A stretch of 53,324 nucleotides of DNA from Alteromonadaceae bacterium. GTDB lineage: Bacteria; Pseudomonadota; Gammaproteobacteria; Enterobacterales; Alteromonadaceae. The stretch's first letter is position 1; each line of letters begins with the position of its first letter. The notes under the pieces were generated by a model. It searched no databases. It saw only the letters and a list, made by a program, of their open reading frames with translations, and was not told where the DNA came from. The DNA lies in contig JALUXV010000200.1 of assembly GCA_027013165.1 (NCBI GenBank), positions 1 to 53,324 of the forward strand, written 5' to 3'. Below are positions 41,974 through 51,009 of this stretch, piece after piece. A program made the position numbers and the translations under genes.

Positions 41974-43868
41974 AGCGACAAAGGATTTATTTTTTCTCTG
42001 TATCTTGTGCGTTGATTTTTAGCGCCATAGTAATAGTTTCGCCATCGGGTGTCCATGCGCTACAACAGTCTGATGCTGATGAGCATGCCAGCCATCATCC
42101 CGAGGCAAATAGTGACTTAACCTCGAAAACATCACAAGATCTCACAACTGCAAACGGTAGTTCCATGATGGGCCCCGCCATGGGAAAACAGATGGATAGA
42201 ATGATGGAAAAAATGGGGGCGCCCAAACCCAAAGATCTCTATCCGACTCTCATGCGGATGCATGATATGACGCCGGAACAACAAATGGAAGTGCTACAGA
42301 AAGCCACGTCGAGAATGGAACAAGGAACAGTGCAATTGACCGCTGGATTTGAAAGTCTTGCCAATGCGGCTGATAGGGATGACCTTACCAGTATGCAAGA
42401 TTCCCTTGGTGTCATTAAAGAAGGTATTGCTCACTTCGACAGTGGTCTTGCTGCGAAACGTGCCATTCAAGATGGGCAAGAACCCAGAAGAGTTGCACTT
42501 ACTTGGTTTAAATCTCAGATGAATATATTACCAAGCTCTCCCACTTCAAGCAGTAATACGTTATTTGGTATGACGCCATTACATTCGGCAATTATGTTTA
42601 TCTTGCTGGGTTTTGTAAGTCTTATGTTTTACATCTATGGGGTCAAGATGCGCCGCGCATCAGCGCTACTGGGTGAGCTGAAAAATGTTGAGACTTCAAA
42701 TACCACTGTGATTAAAGAAAATAGTCGACGTCCGACTGCTGTTACAGATATAGAACAGGTGTCAACAGACACCTCTTTGGCACGCCAAAGTATGCCATCA
42801 GATCGCAACTCAAGAAAAGCAGCATATGTTGGCGATGTGCTGGTCATCGGTATTTTTCGTGAAACACACGATGTGAAAACATTTCGGCTCGCACTTTCCG
42901 ATGGTCAAGAACTACCGTTTGACTATGAGCCTGGCCAATTTGTCACCTTTACGCTTGACATCAAAGGTTTCGATAAACCGGTAAAACGATCATATACCAT
43001 TGCGTCATCTCCAACTGAGCGCAATTACTTTGAAGTAACCATCAAGCGCGAAGAGCACGGAACTGTATCTCGTTACATGCATGACACAGTTAATATCGGG
43101 GACATGCTTACTATAAAAGCCCCCGGCGGTAAGTTTTATTTTAACGGTAAAGAAGCAACTAGCGTGGTGTTGATATCGGGAGGTGTAGGGATTACGCCAA
43201 TGATGAGTGCTGTACGTTATTTAACTTCTACATGTTGGTCAGGAGAAATTTACTTTCTGTTTTGTACGCGAACAACCAACGATTTCATTTTCGAACAAGA
43301 GCTCAGATACCTGCAGGCGCGCCACACTAATTTAAAAGTACTCGTGAGTATGACACAAGCGGACGGGACATCATGGATGGGCCCACAAGGCCGATTCTCA
43401 TCTAATCTAGTGAACGAATTTGTTCCAGAAATTGCTTCAAAAACTGCGCATATATGTGGGCCGCCCGCCATGATGGATGCAATGACCAGCATGTTATTAG
43501 AACTCGGTATGCCGAATAAAAATATCAAGAAAGAAGCGTTTGGTTCAGGGTCTTCAAAAAAGGCGCTATCACCTCCCACTCCAGCTTCGGAAAACAATGT
43601 CGCTGTTGGTAAAAATGTGGTGTTCAGCCTCTCAAACGTCAATAGCCAAGCCGGACATGATCAGACGGTGTTAGATGTGGCTGATGATGTTGACGTAGAG
43701 ATTGAAAATTCCTGTCGGGCAGGCTCCTGTGGTAGCTGTAAAGTGAAGCTGTTGCGTGGTGATGTTGATATGGACGTGGATGATGGCCTTGAACCTGAGG
43801 ATAAAGCCAGTGGCTACATTTTGGCGTGTCAAGCTATTCCAAAAACTGATGTCGAGGTAGAAGCGTAA
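41970..43868 (+). CDS. Membrane-anchored FAD/2Fe-2S reductase with a periplasmic Met/His domain
   Basis: A 632-residue fusion. Signal (1-30), a periplasmic helical region (30-200) with Met-rich and MTPEQQMEVLQ segments, a membrane helix (about 205-226), then cytosolic ferredoxin-reductase domains: FAD (KRSYTIASSP), NAD(P) (ISGGVGITPMMS, ICGPPAMM), and a C-terminal plant-type 2Fe-2S domain with Cys582, Cys587, Cys590 (CRAGSCGSC) and a last Cys in ILACQ. It would take electrons from NAD(P)H. The next genes are cytochrome b and multihaem cytochrome c, the likely acceptors. Confidence 0.85.
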   Translation: MKRQRIYFFSVSCALIFSAIVIVSPSGVHALQQSDADEHASHHPEANSDLTSKTSQDLTTANGSSMMGPAMGKQMDRMMEKMGAPKPKDLYPTLMRMHDMTPEQQMEVLQKATSRMEQGTVQLTAGFESLANAADRDDLTSMQDSLGVIKEGIAHFDSGLAAKRAIQDGQEPRRVALTWFKSQMNILPSSPTSSSNTLFGMTPLHSAIMFILLGFVSLMFYIYGVKMRRASALLGELKNVETSNTTVIKENSRRPTAVTDIEQVSTDTSLARQSMPSDRNSRKAAYVGDVLVIGIFRETHDVKTFRLALSDGQELPFDYEPGQFVTFTLDIKGFDKPVKRSYTIASSPTERNYFEVTIKREEHGTVSRYMHDTVNIGDMLTIKAPGGKFYFNGKEATSVVLISGGVGITPMMSAVRYLTSTCWSGEIYFLFCTRTTNDFIFEQELRYLQARHTNLKVLVSMTQADGTSWMGPQGRFSSNLVNEFVPEIASKTAHICGPPAMMDAMTSMLLELGMPNKNIKKEAFGSGSSKKALSPPTPASENNVAVGKNVVFSLSNVNSQAGHDQTVLDVADDVDVEIENSCRAGSCGSCKVKLLRGDVDMDVDDGLEPEDKASGYILACQAIPKTDVEVEA

Positions 43869-44627
43869 ATGAACACGCAAGAGCGCACTATAGTCAGTGG
43901 TCTGGTTGTATTGATGATTTTATTATGGCTAGGTTTTGCATGGCACAGAGCCCCTGAATTTCCTGGTAGCCAATTTGGTTTTTTAGTTGGTGTGTTTGCT
44001 GTTGTCTTTATGTTACTTCCCCTTGTTTACATGATGATAAAACGCATCAAACCTCTCAAAGTGGCGGTAACAAAATATATATCGATGCCGTCACTACTGC
44101 GTATCCATATATACGGCGGTGTGCTAGGTCCCATTCTGGCACTCGTTCACAGCGCCCACCGATTTGAAAGCCCGGTGGGTATCGCGTTAGTTGTTTTGAT
44201 GATGGTGGTTGTCCTCAGTGGATTCATTGGTCGATATGTCCTCAGTCTGATTTCATCCAACGTAAAAGAGAAAAAGCGACAAGTGAGTGAGCTTCAAGAG
44301 GCATTGTCTGAAGCGAAAATATCACTCAAGAGTGCGGTGTGCGATGTGCGATATTCAACCTTTGCTGAAACAGCATCGCGCCAACTTCCGTTCCTAGCGT
44401 TTCAAGTAACTACGGGTGCACACAACAAGCTCTTTCGTCAAGAGCAACGTGTGTTATCACTTATCGATGCCATTTCTGATACGGAATACAGTATTTTCAT
44501 TCATGACACTGCAAAAATCTGGTTCTCAAGATGGTTGAAGTTCCACATTGTAATCTCGTTGGTGCTTTATTTTATACTACTCCTTCACATCACCAGTGAG
44601 GTCTACTTTGGGTTACGCTGGTTATGA
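43869..44627 (+). CDS. Membrane cytochrome b-like protein
   Basis: A 252-residue protein with about five membrane helices and a central coiled-coil loop (KEKKRQVSELQEALSEAKIS). Two helices have His pairs spaced 13-14 residues, HIYGGVLGPILALVH(SAH) and HIVISLVLYFILLLH, the pattern of dihaem cytochrome b proteins that carry electrons across the membrane. It starts at the base after the reductase stop and overlaps the multihaem cytochrome gene (ATGA). Haem binding is inferred. It may be the membrane link between the cytosolic reductase and periplasmic cytochromes. Confidence 0.72.
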   Translation: MNTQERTIVSGLVVLMILLWLGFAWHRAPEFPGSQFGFLVGVFAVVFMLLPLVYMMIKRIKPLKVAVTKYISMPSLLRIHIYGGVLGPILALVHSAHRFESPVGIALVVLMMVVVLSGFIGRYVLSLISSNVKEKKRQVSELQEALSEAKISLKSAVCDVRYSTFAETASRQLPFLAFQVTTGAHNKLFRQEQRVLSLIDAISDTEYSIFIHDTAKIWFSRWLKFHIVISLVLYFILLLHITSEVYFGLRWL

Positions 44628-45418
44628 TCAAGTGGATCCTTAGTGCCATTATCCTAGTCGGGATCATTTTTAGCATCAGTCATTTGTGGCACTCACCCGA
44701 CGACATCTCGAGCATAAATTGGGAACAGGCCATTCAGCCCGGTCAGCTGAGTAAAGCCCATGCATTTTTAGAAAACGATTGTCTTAGTTGCCATACCCCT
44801 GTCACCGGAGTAGAACGGGATAAGTGCGTAGCGTGCCATGCAAATGATACCCATGTTGTTGCGAGGCAGCCAACAGTATTCCATGCCGACATACAAGAAT
44901 GCTCAACATGCCATGTAGAACATCGAGGCGAGAATGCAACGATTTCATCAATGAACCATGTGGCACTTGTCGATATTGGCTTTAGCATGCTTCCGAATAC
45001 AAATGTTCCGTTTGATGAAGGCGCTTCTACTCTGGCGTTTTTAGAGAATGTTTTACGCTCAAACCAGTTACCGGATCCCCTTTTTGTTCATCCTGAAGTT
45101 GAGCAGAAAGAGGCGCTGCTTAATTGCTCACAATGCCACAGCAATGACGATCGACATGTTGGATTATTTGGGAATGACTGTGTCCAGTGTCACAGCACGC
45201 AATCCTGGTCTTTACCTGCGTTTATTCACCCTTCTAGCCAATCACGTGATTGCAATCAATGTCATGAAGCACCACCCAGCCATTACATGCAACATTTCAA
45301 GATGATATCGGCCACGGTGGCAGGAGAGCCTAAGGCACCTGTAGAAGCGTGTTATGCGTGTCATCAATCCACATCCTGGAATGATATCAAGCGTGCAGGC
45401 TGGTACAAACATCACTGA
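44624..45418 (+). CDS. Seven-haem membrane-anchored cytochrome c
   Basis: A 264-residue protein with an N-terminal uncleaved anchor (ILSAIILVGIIFSISH) and seven CxxCH motifs: CLSCH (53), CVACH (68), CSTCH (93), CSQCH (168), CVQCH (186), CNQCH (210) and CYACH (243). Three motifs then four, separated by a haem-free linker, suggest two cytochrome c3/c7-like modules. Many extra His can serve as sixth ligands. It is periplasmic and lies between cytochrome b and the hydrogenase genes, so it is a strong candidate electron carrier between them. Confidence 0.9.
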   Translation: MIKWILSAIILVGIIFSISHLWHSPDDISSINWEQAIQPGQLSKAHAFLENDCLSCHTPVTGVERDKCVACHANDTHVVARQPTVFHADIQECSTCHVEHRGENATISSMNHVALVDIGFSMLPNTNVPFDEGASTLAFLENVLRSNQLPDPLFVHPEVEQKEALLNCSQCHSNDDRHVGLFGNDCVQCHSTQSWSLPAFIHPSSQSRDCNQCHEAPPSHYMQHFKMISATVAGEPKAPVEACYACHQSTSWNDIKRAGWYKHH

Positions 45419-45429
45419 ATGAGTCAAGC

Positions 45430-46653
45430 ATGATCACTAATTCCATTGCCATCGCTTTTTCAATTTTAGTCGGACTTATCCTGCTGTTACCTCGTACACG
45501 CCTATCGACTCAGTGGCGTGCGACTGTGACGCCACTGGCATCTATTATAGGCAGTGGATTTCTCATTGTTGCGCCACTTTTACACTCTGTAATGGGTAAG
45601 TGGGCATTATTGGGAATAGTCATGCTCTCATTCGTTGCCTATCTCATTGGAGCCATTATTCGTTTTAATATTATTCATGCTGAGCCTTTACTAGAGAACA
45701 AGACTAGCGACCATATCGTACAGCTCGAAAAAGCCAGTCAATGGACACTAGGCGCAGCCTTTGCGATATCTGTTGCATTTTATATAAGCCTCTTTACCGC
45801 GTTTGTATTTGACCGAGCGGGCATCTCCGATCCTATTCAAATCAAAGTGTTTACGACCATGCTATTGGGACTCATCATGCTGATTGCTTGGTTACGCGGG
45901 GCGAGAGGTTTAGAAACGATAGAGCTTTATGCCGTTTCCATCAAACTCGCCATCATTATTGGTGTTGTCGCGGCGCTGGCGACTTATGATTGGCAAGTTG
46001 GTAGTGCATGGTTTGAGCACAATGCGATTAAGCCTTTGAGTAAATTTGAGACCTTGAGCATGCTTGCGGGTATGTTGATGGTCACGCAGGGCTTTGAAAC
46101 AACCCGCTTTATGGGGGAGCGGTATAGTGCGCAACAGAGAGTGATGGCCGGTAAATACGCTCAATGGATAGCCATCGCACTTTATGTCGTTTTCATTGGT
46201 TTAACTTGTCCAATTTTTCTCGACTTTCCCATTACGACGCTGAACGAAACGACAATAAGCAAAACCTTAGGGCAGGCTATTTGGGTACTGCCAATATTGT
46301 TGTTAATCGCCGCTACCACTAGCCAACTTAGTGCCGCACTCGCAGACACGATTGGAGGTGGCGGTTTGCTAAAAGAGCTCATCAATCTGCCCGTCAGTGT
46401 CCGCGGCTACTACATGCTGATCGTAAGTATTGCCGGTGTTCTCGTTTGGACATCAAACGTGTTTGAAATCATCAACCTTGCATCCAAGGGATTCGCTCTT
46501 TATTACCTCATTCAAACCCTGATCGCCATTATCATAATGCGAAAATATGTCCAACATCAGCGATTTCACACCCTAAAAATAGTTGGACTTGCTGTGATGA
46601 TGCTTCTTCTCACCTTCGTCATTGGCTGGTCAGTGCCGGCGCCACACAGTTGA
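45430..46653 (+). CDS. Polytopic membrane protein, APC-permease-like
   Basis: A 407-residue protein with ten to eleven hydrophobic helices. The first has the IIGSGFLIVAPLLH stretch that recalls amino-acid/polyamine/cation permeases; later segments include QGFETTRFMGERYSAQQRVM and the Gly-rich ADTIGGGGLLKEL. It sits 16 bases before hynD in the hydrogenase run. Its substrate is unknown. A nickel or small-solute transporter for hydrogenase is a guess from context; the helices lack obvious haem His pairs. Confidence 0.6.
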   Translation: MITNSIAIAFSILVGLILLLPRTRLSTQWRATVTPLASIIGSGFLIVAPLLHSVMGKWALLGIVMLSFVAYLIGAIIRFNIIHAEPLLENKTSDHIVQLEKASQWTLGAAFAISVAFYISLFTAFVFDRAGISDPIQIKVFTTMLLGLIMLIAWLRGARGLETIELYAVSIKLAIIIGVVAALATYDWQVGSAWFEHNAIKPLSKFETLSMLAGMLMVTQGFETTRFMGERYSAQQRVMAGKYAQWIAIALYVVFIGLTCPIFLDFPITTLNETTISKTLGQAIWVLPILLLIAATTSQLSAALADTIGGGGLLKELINLPVSVRGYYMLIVSIAGVLVWTSNVFEIINLASKGFALYYLIQTLIAIIIMRKYVQHQRFHTLKIVGLAVMMLLLTFVIGWSVPAPHS

Positions 46654-46668
46654 TTAAGGGGATTTGAA

Positions 46669-47229
46669 ATGACGGTACTAAACAATATCAAGCAATCCAC
46701 ACCAGCAACGATGGACAGTAAACAAGGCATCGTCATTATCGGTGTGGGTAATATTTTGCAACAAGATGATGGTGTCGGAGTGCATGCCATTAAAGCCCTA
46801 CGCTCCTGCGTTTCACAGCCTGAGCAGATATCTATTATCGATGCTGGCACATTAAGCTACGAATTGCTTGAGTGGGTGTCCCAATCTGACTACGCAATCA
46901 TTATTGATGCTGCGCGCATGCAGTGTACGCCGGGGACCATCAAAGTATTTAACGATGAGGAAATTCAACAGCAATTCGAGATAACAAAAGCACACTCTGT
47001 CCATCAAATTTCGCTACAAGATACGCTTTTGACAAGCCAAGCTCTTTATTCAAAACCATTTCGCGTCACGCTCATTGGCGTTGAGCCTGAGACTATCCAA
47101 TGGGGAACCACGCTCAGCACCAGCGTTCAAGCTGCACTACCAGCGATCATTAAAACGATTATCAGCTGTATTCAAAAAGCATCTGTTCTGCAACTTAACG
47201 ATATTGGCCATACGGAGGAAGAAGAGTGA
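46669..47229 (+). CDS. hynD: Hydrogenase maturation endopeptidase HynD (HyaD/HybD family)
   Basis: Clips the C-terminal tail of the hydrogenase large subunit after nickel insertion. The 186 residues begin with a 20-residue extension, then IVIIGVGNILQQDDGVGVHA, where Asp replaces the Glu metal ligand usual in HybD. Next are IIDAGTLSYELLEW with the second Asp, and AHSVHQISLQD with the His ligand. These mark the nickel-probing site. AAGGGGA precedes the ATG. Its substrate is surely HynL, encoded three genes downstream, whose predicted tail is 15 residues. Confidence 0.9.
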   Translation: MTVLNNIKQSTPATMDSKQGIVIIGVGNILQQDDGVGVHAIKALRSCVSQPEQISIIDAGTLSYELLEWVSQSDYAIIIDAARMQCTPGTIKVFNDEEIQQQFEITKAHSVHQISLQDTLLTSQALYSKPFRVTLIGVEPETIQWGTTLSTSVQAALPAIIKTIISCIQKASVLQLNDIGHTEEEE

Positions 47230-47660
47230 ATGACGAAATTATTTTTATGACATCCGATGCCTCACATACGGGCAATCTTACGCCACTGGTACATGAAATT
47301 CGTCATGCACTATTTCAGCTTATTGAGTCCGGTAAGGAATCTTCAATCGACTTACGACGACTCCCCTTAAGTCCCCAAGAAGAGCACCAATTAGAGACCT
47401 TTCTTGGATATGGCGAGGTAAAAGCGGACATTCAAGCGCTGGGAGATACCGTGCTAATTGAATCCCGGTTTTCAGGTGTTTGGCTTGAAACGCACTATAA
47501 CCAAACGTCGGATATTTTGGGCAAATACGTGCATATCTGTATTTGCCCTCAATTGATAAAGGCACAGCATCAGGATATGTCTTTCTCGTTGTCGCAATTA
47601 GAGATTGCTGTAGATGCACTTTCAAAATCAAACGAAAGCCCTGATAACCAGGAGAGCTAA
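47226..47660 (+). CDS. hupH: Hydrogenase accessory protein HupH (HyaF-like)
   Basis: A 144-residue cytosolic protein corresponding to the C-terminal HupH domain: LVHEIRHALFQLIESGKESS, then LPLSPQEEHQLETFLGYGEV and a beta half with ESRFSGVWLETHYN. HupH/HyaF proteins help mature the small-subunit Fe-S clusters of uptake hydrogenases. It is about half the length of full HupH proteins, so only the core is present. The start is GTG overlapping the hynD stop; hynS follows after one base. Confidence 0.85.
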   Translation: MNDEIIFMTSDASHTGNLTPLVHEIRHALFQLIESGKESSIDLRRLPLSPQEEHQLETFLGYGEVKADIQALGDTVLIESRFSGVWLETHYNQTSDILGKYVHICICPQLIKAQHQDMSFSLSQLEIAVDALSKSNESPDNQES

Positions 47661-47661
47661 T

Positions 47662-48654
47662 ATGACTAAGACTACGCTGAATGAACAGTTACAGCGATCA
47701 GGGATTTCTCGACGAACATTTCTAAAGTTTTGCGCCACAACTGCATCGCTGCTTGCTCTGCCGCAATGCGCAGTCGCAGAGATAGCGCAAGCACTCGGCA
47801 GTGCTAGCCGACCAACCGTTATCTGGTTGCCATTTCAAGAATGTACCGGTTGCACGGAATCAATACTACGTTCACACGCGCCAACACTAGAAAGCTTAAT
47901 CTTCGACCATGTTTCACTTGATTATCAACACACAATTATGGCCGCTGCTGGTGATCAGGCCGAGGAAGCGCGACGCACAGCAATAAAGAATAATAAGGGC
48001 AAATATCTTCTCTTAGTTGATGGTTCAGTGCCAATGGGAAACCCAGGATATTCGACTATTAGTGGAATTAGCAATGTCGACATGCTGCGAGAATCCGCTG
48101 CTCATGCAGCGGGCGTTATCGCGATTGGTACATGCGCTTCATTTGGCGGGATCCCCAAGGCCAATCCTAATCCTACAGGGGCAGTGTCAGTCGCGGATAT
48201 TATCACGGATAAGCCCATTGTTAACATTTCTGGTTGCCCACCTTTGCCCATTGCTATCACTGCAGTACTTGCTTATTACCTGACTTTCAACCGATTTCCG
48301 GACCTCGATCATTTGAACAGGCCGCTGGCGTTTTTTGGCGAAACGATTCACGACCGTTGTTATAGACGGCCTTTTTATGAGAAACGCATGTTTGCCAAAT
48401 CTTTTGACGATGAGGGAGCGAAGAATGGATGGTGTTTATTTGAGCTTGGTTGCAAAGGGCCTGAAACATTTAATGCGTGTGCAACTGTTAAATGGAATCA
48501 GGGCACGAGTTTCCCCATCGAGTCAGGGCACCCTTGCCTAGGATGTTCTGAGCCTGATTTTTGGGATAAAGGTAGCTTTTATCAACCTTTGTTTCCGTGG
48601 CAAAAATACAAAGCTAAGCCTGGGAAAGGTCAACAAAAGCACAAAGGCTCATAG
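47662..48654 (+). CDS. hynS: [NiFe] hydrogenase small subunit HynS
   Basis: Fe-S electron-transfer subunit, exported folded by the Tat system (SRRTFLKF at 16-23). From the ATG at 47662 (GGAGAG upstream) it is 330 residues. The proximal cluster begins ECTGCTES (Cys61, Cys64). GTCASFGG, NISGCPPLP, the distal RCYRRPF and GWCLFELGC, and the medial HPCLGC are all present. The two extra cysteines of O2-tolerant group 1d enzymes are absent (ECTGC rather than ECTCC). There is no C-terminal membrane helix. This fits a group 1e/HynSL-like periplasmic enzyme. Confidence 0.94.
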   Translation: MTKTTLNEQLQRSGISRRTFLKFCATTASLLALPQCAVAEIAQALGSASRPTVIWLPFQECTGCTESILRSHAPTLESLIFDHVSLDYQHTIMAAAGDQAEEARRTAIKNNKGKYLLLVDGSVPMGNPGYSTISGISNVDMLRESAAHAAGVIAIGTCASFGGIPKANPNPTGAVSVADIITDKPIVNISGCPPLPIAITAVLAYYLTFNRFPDLDHLNRPLAFFGETIHDRCYRRPFYEKRMFAKSFDDEGAKNGWCLFELGCKGPETFNACATVKWNQGTSFPIESGHPCLGCSEPDFWDKGSFYQPLFPWQKYKAKPGKGQQKHKGS

Positions 48655-48669
48655 ATAGAGAAAATCATT

Positions 48670-50544
48670 ATGAAGAAAACAGAAAATGAGCGTTTAGTCG
48701 TTGATCCTATCACCCGTATTGAAGGCCATTTGCGAATTGAAGCAGAAATGGATGGCAATACGATAAAGCGCGCATACTCATCGGGAACGTCCGTAAGGGG
48801 TATAGAGCTGATATTGCAAGGGCGAGACCCGCGTGATGCATGGGCTTTTGCACAGCGTATATGCGGTGTCTGCACGTTAGTTCATGGTATGGCTTCGGTC
48901 AGATCCGTGGAAAATACCATAAAAAAAGCGTGGTTATCGAATGCAAAATTGGGAGTGAAGGCAGGCTCCCCCGCGATGACATCAATGCCTAAGGGTCCTA
49001 TGCGACATGGAATGAAAGGGCATAAGGGAAGAGCGAGTACTGCCAAAACACCGGATAAGATGGATATAGAGATACCTCAAAATGCACAGTTAATCCGTAA
49101 TATCATGATCGCTACACAATATGTTCATGACCATGTCATGCACTTTTATCATTTACACGCATTGGATTGGGTTGATGTGGTTTCAGCATTGGATGCTGAT
49201 CCGGTTAAAACCGCGAGACTTGCTGGAACATTGAGTGCTTATCCTCGTTCATCCCCCGGGTACTTCAAAGACATGAAGGCAAAGGTGAAACGGCTTGTAG
49301 AGTCCGGTCAGTTAGGTATTTTCAGTAACGCTTATTGGGGGCACCCCGGTTATAAATTGCCTGCGGAAGTCAACTTAATGGCGCTAGCGCATTATCTTGA
49401 TGCATTGGAGTGGCAACGTGACGTCGTGAAAGTTCATACGATTTTTGGGGGCAAAAATCCACATCCAAATTTTGTCGTTGGTGGTGTTCCATCCCCCATT
49501 AATCTTGATGCGTCTACGGGGATCAATACTCAGCGGTTAGTGCAGTTGCAAGATGCCATATCACAGATGAAAATGTTTGTGGATGAAGTGTACTTCCCAG
49601 ATATCTTAGCAATTGGGGGTTATTATAAAGATTGGAGCCTACGTGGCGAAGGATTAGGTAATTTTCTCACCTATGGTGATTTACCAATGACATCCATGGA
49701 TGAACCTGATTCGTTTTTGTTTCCGCGCGGTGCAATTCTAGGACGAGATCTAAAAACGATTTACGATGTAGATTTAGATGAACCCTCTGAAATTCAAGAG
49801 TTTGTTTCCTCCTCATGGTATCGATACAAAGACGGAAATAAAAACGGATTACACCCTTTCGAAGGTGAGACCAAACTCGAGTATACCGGTCCCACGCCCC
49901 CCTATAAACACTTGGATACACAAGCAGAGTATTCGTGGTTAAAAAGTCCTCGATGGAAAGGACATGCGATGGAAGTGGGACCGCTTGCACGTGTGCTAAT
50001 GATGTATGCTAAAAAAAATGCGATGGCAGAGGAAATTGTCGATAGTTCCCTATCACTTTTAAAACTAAAAGAAGGAGCCCTATTTTCGACGCTTGGGAGG
50101 ACCCTTGCCAGAGCTGTTGAAACAAAAATAGTCGTGAATCAATTACAAATTTGGTACGACGCTCTGTTGGATAATATTGCGAAAGGGAATACAACGACTT
50201 TTAATCCCTTGTACTTCGATCCACAAAACTGGCCCATTAACGGACAAGGGGTCGGCGTAATGGAGGCGCCACGTGGCGCATTGGGACACTGGATGGTCAT
50301 GCACAATGGTTCGATCAGCAACTATCAATGCGTCGTACCCACGACGTGGAATGCAGGACCAAGAGATCCTGATTTAAAGGCGGGGGCATACGAGTCTGCC
50401 TTACAAGACAAACACACCTTATATGATCCGGACCAACCCTTAGAAATCTTGCGTACCCTTCACAGCTTTGATCCCTGCCTTGCTTGTGCAGTGCATGTTT
50501 TGGATGCTCAAGGAGAGGAGCGCCTTCGAGTTAAAGTTCGCTAA
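48670..50544 (+). CDS. hynL: [NiFe] hydrogenase large subunit HynL
   Basis: Holds the NiFe(CN)2CO centre that splits or makes H2. The 624 residues have the L1 motif RICGVCTLVH (Cys65, Cys68) and the L2 motif DPCLACAVH (Cys603, Cys606), with His609 as the cleavage point and a 15-residue tail removed by HynD. It travels to the periplasm with HynS. Residues about 84-131 form an unusual Lys/Met/Gly/His-rich insertion (MPKGPMRHGMKGHKGRAS) before the conserved PQNAQLIRNIM. Otherwise it is a normal uptake-type subunit. Confidence 0.95.
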   Translation: MKKTENERLVVDPITRIEGHLRIEAEMDGNTIKRAYSSGTSVRGIELILQGRDPRDAWAFAQRICGVCTLVHGMASVRSVENTIKKAWLSNAKLGVKAGSPAMTSMPKGPMRHGMKGHKGRASTAKTPDKMDIEIPQNAQLIRNIMIATQYVHDHVMHFYHLHALDWVDVVSALDADPVKTARLAGTLSAYPRSSPGYFKDMKAKVKRLVESGQLGIFSNAYWGHPGYKLPAEVNLMALAHYLDALEWQRDVVKVHTIFGGKNPHPNFVVGGVPSPINLDASTGINTQRLVQLQDAISQMKMFVDEVYFPDILAIGGYYKDWSLRGEGLGNFLTYGDLPMTSMDEPDSFLFPRGAILGRDLKTIYDVDLDEPSEIQEFVSSSWYRYKDGNKNGLHPFEGETKLEYTGPTPPYKHLDTQAEYSWLKSPRWKGHAMEVGPLARVLMMYAKKNAMAEEIVDSSLSLLKLKEGALFSTLGRTLARAVETKIVVNQLQIWYDALLDNIAKGNTTTFNPLYFDPQNWPINGQGVGVMEAPRGALGHWMVMHNGSISNYQCVVPTTWNAGPRDPDLKAGAYESALQDKHTLYDPDQPLEILRTLHSFDPCLACAVHVLDAQGEERLRVKVR

Positions 50545-50563
50545 AGTCTATGGAGAAAAATCA

Positions 50564-50782
50564 ATGAAAAAGTATTTACTGAGAGAAAAAAACATCAGGA
50601 TGACATTGGCAGTTGCATCCCTTTTCATGATGTCAACTACTGCAATCGCGCACCCTGGACATGATGGCAATCATGGGGCGTTTTGGTTTGCGGTAATGTT
50701 TACGCTTATCACTAGTTCGAGTCTTTTTGTATTTTTCAAGAGAAAGAAACGTCGTCAATCGATGTCAAAAGGTTACGAGTGA
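50564..50782 (+). CDS. Small His-rich membrane protein of the hydrogenase operon
   Basis: A 72-residue protein with a signal-like helix ending AIAHPGHDGNHGAFW and a C-terminal membrane helix followed by a basic KRKKRRQS anchor. HPGHDGNHG is like the N-terminal nickel-binding motif of HupE/UreJ proteins, but the rest of HupE is missing. It may tether the hydrogenase or bind nickel. The ATG at 50564 has TGGAG upstream and overlaps hypC at its end (TGATG). Function unknown. Confidence 0.65.
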   Translation: MKKYLLREKNIRMTLAVASLFMMSTTAIAHPGHDGNHGAFWFAVMFTLITSSSLFVFFKRKKRRQSMSKGYE

Positions 50783-51009
50783 TGTGCCTCGCTGTCCCGA
50801 TGAAAGTCAAAGCCTTAAATAACTTTAACGCGGTCTGTGAAGCCAAAGGGGTGAGTCGTGACGTGAGCCTCCAATTAGTACAGCAAGAAGAGGTTCAGGT
50901 TGGTGATTATGTCATGGTTCATGTGGGTTATGCATTACAGGTCATCTCCTACGAAGAGGCCATGATCCGATGGAAATTGCTAGATCAGGTGATGTCTTAC
51001 AGTGCATGA
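50782..51009 (+). CDS. hypC: Hydrogenase maturation chaperone HypC
   Basis: A 75-residue OB-fold chaperone that with HypD carries the Fe(CN)2CO unit and hands it to the large subunit. The essential N-terminus MCLAVPMKV places Cys2 correctly, which fixes the start at 50782, not the GTG one codon earlier. VGDYVMVHVGYALQVISYEEA is the usual HypC C-terminal half. The stop overlaps hypA by eight bases. Confidence 0.93.
   Translation: MCLAVPMKVKALNNFNAVCEAKGVSRDVSLQLVQQEEVQVGDYVMVHVGYALQVISYEEAMIRWKLLDQVMSYSA

Noticed and set aside
47662-48654. O2-tolerant group 1d membrane hydrogenase
   Set aside because: The supernumerary cysteines and the C-terminal membrane helix of the small subunit are missing.
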